Source: Atriophallophorus winterbourni
Lineage: Eukaryota > Platyhelminthes > Trematoda > Plagiorchiida > Microphallidae
NCBI GenBank assembly: GCA_013407085.1
Contig: JACCGJ010018690.1
Coordinates: 1 to 64,000, forward strand
Reading direction: 5' to 3'
Length of the DNA: 64,000 nt
The notes under the pieces were generated by a model that worked only from the letters and a program-made list of their open reading frames with translations, had not been told where the DNA came from and ran no database searches. Both the position numbers and the translations under genes were made by a program. Each line of letters starts with the position of its first letter. Position 1 is the first letter of the stretch. This document shows, in pieces, positions 62,201 through 64,000 of this stretch.

Positions 62201-63481
62201 CATTCAAATACAATAATGGTGAGGGCAATACAAAAAATTAAAGCACTGTAAAGAAAACATTGAAGTGAAATATGGCGGCAGGTCACCCATCCTTCTGCGT
62301 TGGATGAAGTCGTAAAAAAAAATACTATAGTGAATAGAATCCCGGATATCAACACCCAAGACGGACATGTAGCTGTGGAGTATATGTATGTATGTATGTA
62401 TGCTCATTTCATACAGATGTATATATAAAAAAACACAAGCTTGATCCAGCCAAAGTGCCGCACAGTAATGACTTGATGTGAGCTAAGATGCTGTTAGGTT
62501 GGCCGGGTCAAGACAGGTGAGAAATGAAAATAAAATAGAAACGGTAGTGAGACTAGGGCGTAATTTCGCGAGAGAAGTTCATTTTATTCGCGACAAAATA
62601 AGATTTTGATTTGCAATTCGTAACAGAATGTAGGGGGTTACGTGTAGAACCACAGGTTTGGGGTTAGACAAATTGACACACAGCATGCGATTTGAGATAG
62701 TGCCAGGTTGATCAGACCTGTATTTTGCAATAAAATCAGAGGCCTGATTCAGGCAAGATGCCGCGCAGCCAGAAAGTGCACGCGGGAGCAGATACTGTCA
62801 GGTTGTCCAGGTCTAGACAGATAGCAGAAACGAAAATAGAAATAGAAATGACAGTGAGACAGCAGCGTATATCCGCATGCTGATGGCAAATTAATTTAGC
62901 GCGGTTAGCTATACAGCATAGAAGTACTGTACGACTGCATATCCGTGCCCGGACCTAGACAGATATACAACGAAGGGACAATCGCAATAAGATCACAGAT
63001 TGTTCTCGCGTGCAGATTAGTACCGGTTAGGACGGTGCTACATGCTAATACACTGAAAGTGTTTACTTTCATATCCGTGTGATGTTTGAACAATATCAAT
63101 GAAGCAAAGTGGTAAGCCGATTCGAAAGTCGAAATGGATATAGCAAGCCAACTGGAATCTCACAAGCGGTAAATAAGCGCAAACATCGATATGAGTTTGA
63201 TCACGGAAACTCACCGTACTGAACTTTGTACACAAATCCATCACCAGCGGAGCAATGCCACTGTCTTCCGATTGACTTTCTTGACACAAGGCTTCGTCAA
63301 TTAGGTCCACGATGAGTTCGAATTGTTCCCACATCAACGTGCCGCGCCGCTCACCGCCGTTGCTCTCCCGCTGACGGTCGGGTGAATTGGTGTCACTGGA
63401 GGTAGCGTAGCGCTGCAATTCGTCGACAAAAAGTCGCCTGATAGGACGAGATTTCAGATCCTGACGGATCGTATTCCTCCT
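36440..63481 (-). CDS. SBF1/SBF2-type myotubularin-related pseudophosphatase (MTMR5/MTMR13), 5'-partial, 19 exons
   Basis: Membrane-traffic regulator: family members carry a DENN Rab-GEF module and a dead phosphatase that partners active myotubularins. Exons, 5' to 3': 63215-63481, 61827-62153, 61105-61469, 60145-60302, 59504-59577, 58452-58755, 57265-57754, 55496-55620, 52786-53066, 51518-51716, 50140-50403, 45061-45269, 42658-43077, 40992-41444, 39935-40108, 38822-39559, 38389-38750, 37913-38222, 36440-36532. Every junction keeps phase and the sum is 5,613 bases (1,870 codons plus stop). Order of parts: DENN-distal helices, SBF2 region, GRAM, myotubularin fold, Ser-rich linker, C1, PH. Vertebrate members total about 1,850-1,900 residues with DENN included, so this protein is longer, mainly in linkers. 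The 5' exons with most of the DENN domain lie beyond the window. Confidence 0.9.
36655..36860 (-). repeat. 230-bp dispersed repeat in last SBF intron
   Basis: Reads tatgtatagaatcacaagcc, ccagccaaagtgccgcatg, gacagcgagactccggtg and atttagcatggtgttagccg. Followed closely by further copies at 36925 and 37380. Confidence 0.72.
36925..37025 (-). repeat. 230-bp dispersed repeat, tail half
   Basis: Reads ggtatggtatgaaaccacaa, cagtcagagactgcacgtgg and taagatactgtcaggctg. Stops where the middle block would begin. Confidence 0.7.
37380..37555 (-). repeat. 230-bp dispersed repeat, diverged copy
   Basis: Reads catgaaatcacaaatctcg, aaagtaccgtctgcagtc, tatgatactgtctggtttc and caatttaacacggt. Third copy within 0.9 kb of the same intron. 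Confidence 0.62.
38389..38750 (-). CDS. SBF gene: C1 zinc-finger exon
   Basis: Opens RHNFAPTTLSES, then CTFC, CLNC, CHDTC and a final C. Spacing is H-X13-C-X2-C-X15-C-X2-C-X4-H-X2-C-X7-C, close to the C1 (phorbol-ester/diacylglycerol-type) consensus. A C1 between phosphatase and PH domains is, to my knowledge, found in invertebrate SBF proteins but not vertebrate ones. Diacylglycerol binding cannot be judged. Confidence 0.85.
40385..40560 (+). repeat. dispersed repeat related to 14366-14640
   Basis: Contains gaagaagcttctgtgtcc and tgctctaaccgat like 14530-14580. Lies in the SBF intron 40109-40991. Confidence 0.5.
40590..40830 (+). repeat. second dispersed repeat family, copy 1
   Basis: Shares tgttggcctgcctcgg, aatgactaaacagtccgatt and aatttctcccgcacccc with 53435-53580 and, further on, cgtgatctacgatcaccag with 53965-53990. 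No ORF of note. Confidence 0.6.
40992..43077 (-). CDS. SBF gene: inactive phosphatase core
   Basis: Exons 42658-43077 and 40992-41444. The P-loop region reads VAVCLEDGMDVVPQ, spanning to VVALAQVMMDPHYRT in the next exon. In active myotubularins this loop is HCSDGWDRT. Here the nucleophile Cys position is Leu and the Arg position is Val, so catalysis is not expected. The fold is otherwise kept (VEKEWLLFGHRF, PVFLQFLDAVHQLLRQFP, FEFSDFFLQFLAYHH). Confidence 0.9.
41640..42400. other. SBF intron segment, no gene
   Basis: Part of the 41445-42657 intron. 41940-42260 is unusually GC-rich for the window and has open frames on both strands with no known motif, perhaps an old repeat. Confidence 0.35.
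44425..44660 (+). repeat. 230-bp dispersed repeat, best full copy with CATAC tail
   Basis: All blocks in order: gtgcgatcgtgcagtacttc, gctgtgcggctaacacc, ttgattggccacgggtagtg, cacgctggagtctcactacc, gatatctgtctaggcctggg, ctgacagtatcttagccc, tgtgcggcacattgcctg, aggcttgtgctttcatacc. The tail continues in CATA units to about 44665. Confidence 0.85.
44710..44790 (-). repeat. 230-bp dispersed repeat, tail fragment
   Basis: Reads tgtatgaattcacaagccta and cactaagatattgtcag. Faces the copy at 44425 tail to tail, as at 33.2 kb. Confidence 0.55.
45270..47980 (-). other. SBF intron, no gene
   Basis: Part of the long intron 45270-50139. Frames such as 45567-45845 and 46498-46767 (both minus) have no recognised similarity. 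A weak repeat piece (ggcagtatcacagcctacgc) sits at 47824-47850. Confidence 0.45.
47985..48145 (-). repeat. 230-bp dispersed repeat, copy
   Basis: Reads gtatggaatcacaagcttgg, caaaatgccgcacagttag, tggtagtaaaactccagcatg, gcagctcactaccggtggc. It abuts the Penelope-like fragment. Confidence 0.68.
48150..49096 (-). mobile_element. Penelope-like retroelement: C-terminal part with GIY-YIG region, degraded
   Basis: The minus strand (49096-48593) reads FGLETYRKTSHTDQILNFHS, KHPNIHKRSCARTLF, EEEYLFTVFPKNGYPRSFI, HISEIAARVLRPHGMNIVH and KPTSTLHNHLY: the RT thumb and linker of Penelope-like elements. Below that, broken frames give HQFEWDRTRILARENDRRAR and EFLGAWHSTTNSI, the C-terminal end of the GIY-YIG endonuclease. 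Frame shifts near 48600-48660 make it inactive. Confidence 0.82.
49116..49510 (+). mobile_element. Penelope-like retroelement: N-terminal part, opposite orientation
   Basis: The plus strand reads MEHQNREWLEMLISDAHNR, then after a shift KNVSHRPLTKKEQHILERG and LNFNLKDADHTRFVANLEF, the N-terminal region that precedes RT in these elements (W-x-N-S-x-R-L-T, LxxGLNF). Only 20 bases separate it from the minus-strand C-terminal part, so the two halves lie head to head with the RT core missing. Confidence 0.75.
50140..53066 (-). CDS. SBF gene: start of myotubularin domain
   Basis: Exons 52786-53066 (CKSYPALLVVPQ), 51518-51716 (LTRVYRRGRFPVIVW, GAYLLRGGGFHTK) and 50140-50403 (ENARYLLALLELSLV). All three match the entry of the myotubularin fold (SYP-L-VVP, RFPV-W, LLR-GG). 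The acceptor at 53067 was chosen for its long pyrimidine tract and because both it and 53041 keep the phase. Confidence 0.85.
50670..50730 (-). repeat. decayed hammerhead-like motif
   Basis: On the minus strand: atcacttgattacggcaacc, agccagaaaacggctgtgg, tatgtaagtgagg. Matches the family consensus but the core CTGATGA reads TTGATTA and helix III is broken. A further end fragment (gtggtgctcacattt) is at 49753-49768. Confidence 0.5.
51990..52262 (-). mobile_element. RTE-like LINE 3' end, second subfamily
   Basis: Aligns with 30820-31085: gcttaactgccatgcaacc, gaacgagtagaggggcatc, cattcgctgtcacgcatcat, ttgacaacatacaagatta. Only the untranslated 3' end is present. Lies in the SBF intron 51717-52785. 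Confidence 0.7.
52476..52522 (+). ncRNA. hammerhead-ribozyme-like motif (type I), best-structured copy
   Basis: Core CTGATGA 52484-52490; stem II GCGG (52491-52494) with CCGC (52501-52504), four perfect pairs; GAAA 52505-52508; palindrome ACCGGT 52508-52513 as minimal helix III. Helix I: 52476-52483 pairs with 52515-52522 over eight positions (six Watson-Crick, two G-U). The cleavage position (52514) is G, which should block self-cleavage, so this copy looks well folded but dead. It is opposite to the SBF gene. Confidence 0.5.
53435..53580 (+). repeat. second dispersed repeat family, copy 2
   Basis: Shares tgttggcctccgtcgg, aatgactaaacagtccgatt and aatctctcccgcagcgc with 40590-40830. Confidence 0.6.
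53870..54060 (+). repeat. second dispersed repeat family, copy 3
   Basis: Shares aatccgattcagggaa, atctccgacagcgctcac and acgtgatctacg with the other copies. Confidence 0.55.
54290..54560 (-). mobile_element. RTE-like LINE fragment, third subfamily
   Basis: The minus strand reads QRFTYFG, LSLDTEIDKRTGKSIVILSR, SLYGIETWAIHA and RKLNAFHLRSIHRML, the C-terminal part of RTE ORF2 (LYG-ETW block). Short and broken. Confidence 0.7.
54561..55495 (-). other. SBF intron, no gene
   Basis: Part of intron 53067-55495. Frames at 54647-54931 and 55142-55471 (minus) are not recognised; they end without splice signals that would fit the SBF frame. Confidence 0.45.
55795..55885 (+). repeat. 230-bp dispersed repeat, middle fragment
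   Basis: Reads gttagattgatctgcc, agtgcatgcgaggacacgc and atctcactgacattttccc. Confidence 0.55.
56462..56590 (-). repeat. 230-bp dispersed repeat, tail half
   Basis: Reads gtatgaaagcacaagtatg, gccgcacagtcacagactgc, taagatactgttaggttgcg and gcctagacagataagagg. Confidence 0.72.
56868..56990 (-). repeat. 230-bp dispersed repeat, tail half
   Basis: Reads tatgaaagcacaagcctg, gccgcacagtcgtagattgc, taagataccgtcaagttgcc and gcctagacagatatgag. Second copy in the SBF intron 55621-57264. Confidence 0.72.
57265..58755 (-). CDS. SBF gene: GRAM domain exons
   Basis: Exons 58452-58755 and 57265-57754. Readings: PEILSPTLLPNEIVLSIDG, LLPAQGALFVTNYRVIFTG, FPRDPY, then IIRSFPISAMYSVKK and ICLRSLTFQLLKIGFDPDE, RYPVSLPLSL. 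The GRAM domain binds phosphoinositides in this family. A linker of roughly 40 residues longer than in vertebrates lies between FPISAM and CLRSLTF. Confidence 0.88.
59680..59770 (+). repeat. 230-bp dispersed repeat, tail half
   Basis: Reads cagacagtatcttagcccatg, gactgtgcggcactttgc and caggcttgtgctttcatac, then CATA units. Confidence 0.72.
61105..63481 (-). CDS. SBF gene: DENN-distal and SBF2-domain exons
   Basis: Three exons (63215-63481, 61827-62153, 61105-61469). Readings: RRLFVDELQRYA, MWEQFELIVDLIDEALCQ, VMDLCTKF; then INNIRYYANMTNHIQ, WEQISFWENVFNEHV and NQIRLLYLHF; then VSALEIAAEEMQLGQ and VYAEIIHFINLIVNFRIPVE. These follow the family's order closely (W-x-FW, QI-LYL, EEST-FSQ-IH-type blocks). 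The phase-2 end joins NRHGRGRFQEP at 60302. Confidence 0.87.
61635..61788 (+). repeat. 230-bp dispersed repeat with clear (CATA)n tail
   Basis: Reads gttggagtctcactgc, agcagtatcttagccaacg and atcaggcttgtgatttcat, then five to six CATA units to about 61788. Shows most clearly that the simple repeat is the 3' tail. Confidence 0.75.
62383..62560 (-). repeat. 230-bp dispersed repeat with TATG units
   Basis: TATG units at 62383-62402, then cacaagcttgatccagcc, agtgccgcacagtaatg and taagatgctgttaggttgg. Confidence 0.72.
62735..62930 (-). repeat. 230-bp dispersed repeat, near-complete copy
   Basis: Reads gaggcctgattcaggcaag, gcagatactgtcaggttgtcc, gacagtgagacagcagcg and atttagcgcggttagc. In the first SBF intron visible here. 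Confidence 0.7.
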
Positions 63482-63711
63482 CTAAAAAGACGTAGGTTTA
63501 CGGATTGCTTGTACATAACCATCTTATATATAGTGGGAGATTATCGCGAATAAAAATCACTTCATATGAAAGTTAGCCAAAAAACATTTTGACAAAAATG
63601 TGATCTTGTTCGTGTGAAGCAGTAAGACGAGGTTGAAATGCTTAATTCACACTGTTTGAAGTTGAAGTCAGAAATGTACAACTATTCTTATTAAAAAAGA
63701 TCCATAGTCTC

Positions 63712-63790
63712 ATACATTATCATCACACACAAACACCACGACCGGTTTCATGCTATTTGCGTCGATCAGGTAGGGACGTAGGATCAGAAT
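63712..63790 (-). ncRNA. hammerhead-like motif, copy near window end
   Basis: On the minus strand, CTGATCGA (altered core) is followed by a weak stem II, GAAA and ACCGGT, then C at the cleavage position (63740), giving G-U-C. Helix I: CTAC before the core pairs with GTGG after the site, one G-U. The neighbouring 63790-63850 matches the interior of the foldback repeat at 5400-5460. Core change makes activity doubtful. Confidence 0.35.
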
Positions 63791-64000
63791 CTGCATGCCT
63801 TGCAATAGTGGAGAAACGGTAAACAAGATATAAACTTGTAAGCCATTGATGAGAAAGGATGGAACGATCAGTCCTTGAGATTGAACAAACATCCTCGTTT
63901 GTATGCATTTCCATCACACACTGGTGAACTCTTTTCAAGCAACCGCCAACTTTAAATAATTGTCAAAGCTTCAGTCAATAATATACCAATATAAAAAAGA

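Overview
This looks like nuclear DNA of a parasitic flatworm, most likely a digenean fluke. The reasons are long intron-rich genes, a secreted leishmanolysin-type protease of the kind expanded in flukes, and dense remains of RTE, CR1-like, Ty3/gypsy and Penelope-like retroelements. A liver-fluke-like genome would fit, but I cannot fix the genus from sequence alone.

Layout. (1) 343-15508, + strand: seven in-phase exons of a leishmanolysin (M8 metallopeptidase) gene whose 5' end lies before the window and whose C-terminal exons I could not find. Its introns hold a CR1-like fragment (2.5-4.1 kb), a nearly full-length RTE element with a 13-bp target duplication (5.78-8.94 kb), a tRNA-like SINE copy (about 10 kb) and two inverted pairs of a repeat that resembles a hammerhead ribozyme (5.3-5.8 and 11.46-11.76 kb). 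(2) 15.5-34.6 kb: no cellular gene recognised. This stretch is a graveyard of LINE pieces, a second RTE copy, a Ty3/gypsy element broken into inverted halves with a CR1-like LINE nested in it, and two more SINE copies. (3) 34703-35569, + strand: a complete single-exon proteasome assembly chaperone 1 (PSMG1) gene. (4) 36440-63481, - strand: nineteen in-phase exons (1,870 codons plus stop) of a SBF1/SBF2 (MTMR5/MTMR13) gene. It runs from the DENN-distal region through SBF2, GRAM, dead myotubularin phosphatase, C1 and PH domains. The start and most of the DENN domain lie beyond 64000. PSMG1 and the SBF gene converge tail to tail about 0.87 kb apart.

The repeat landscape is split. An approximately 230-bp dispersed repeat with a (CATA)n tail occurs about twenty times between 32 and 63 kb, and I saw no copy in the left half. 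LINE bodies and the tRNA-like SINE dominate the left half.

The most interesting signal is the family of short motifs with a hammerhead core: CTGATGA, a short stem II, GAAA, a palindromic ACCGGT helix III, and flanks that pair as helix I. It occurs in at least seven places, twice as inverted pairs, alongside Penelope-like element fragments. Hammerhead ribozymes with minimal helix III are known from Penelope-like elements, so this may be a fluke version. All gene models come from reading splice sites and frames by eye, with no database search.
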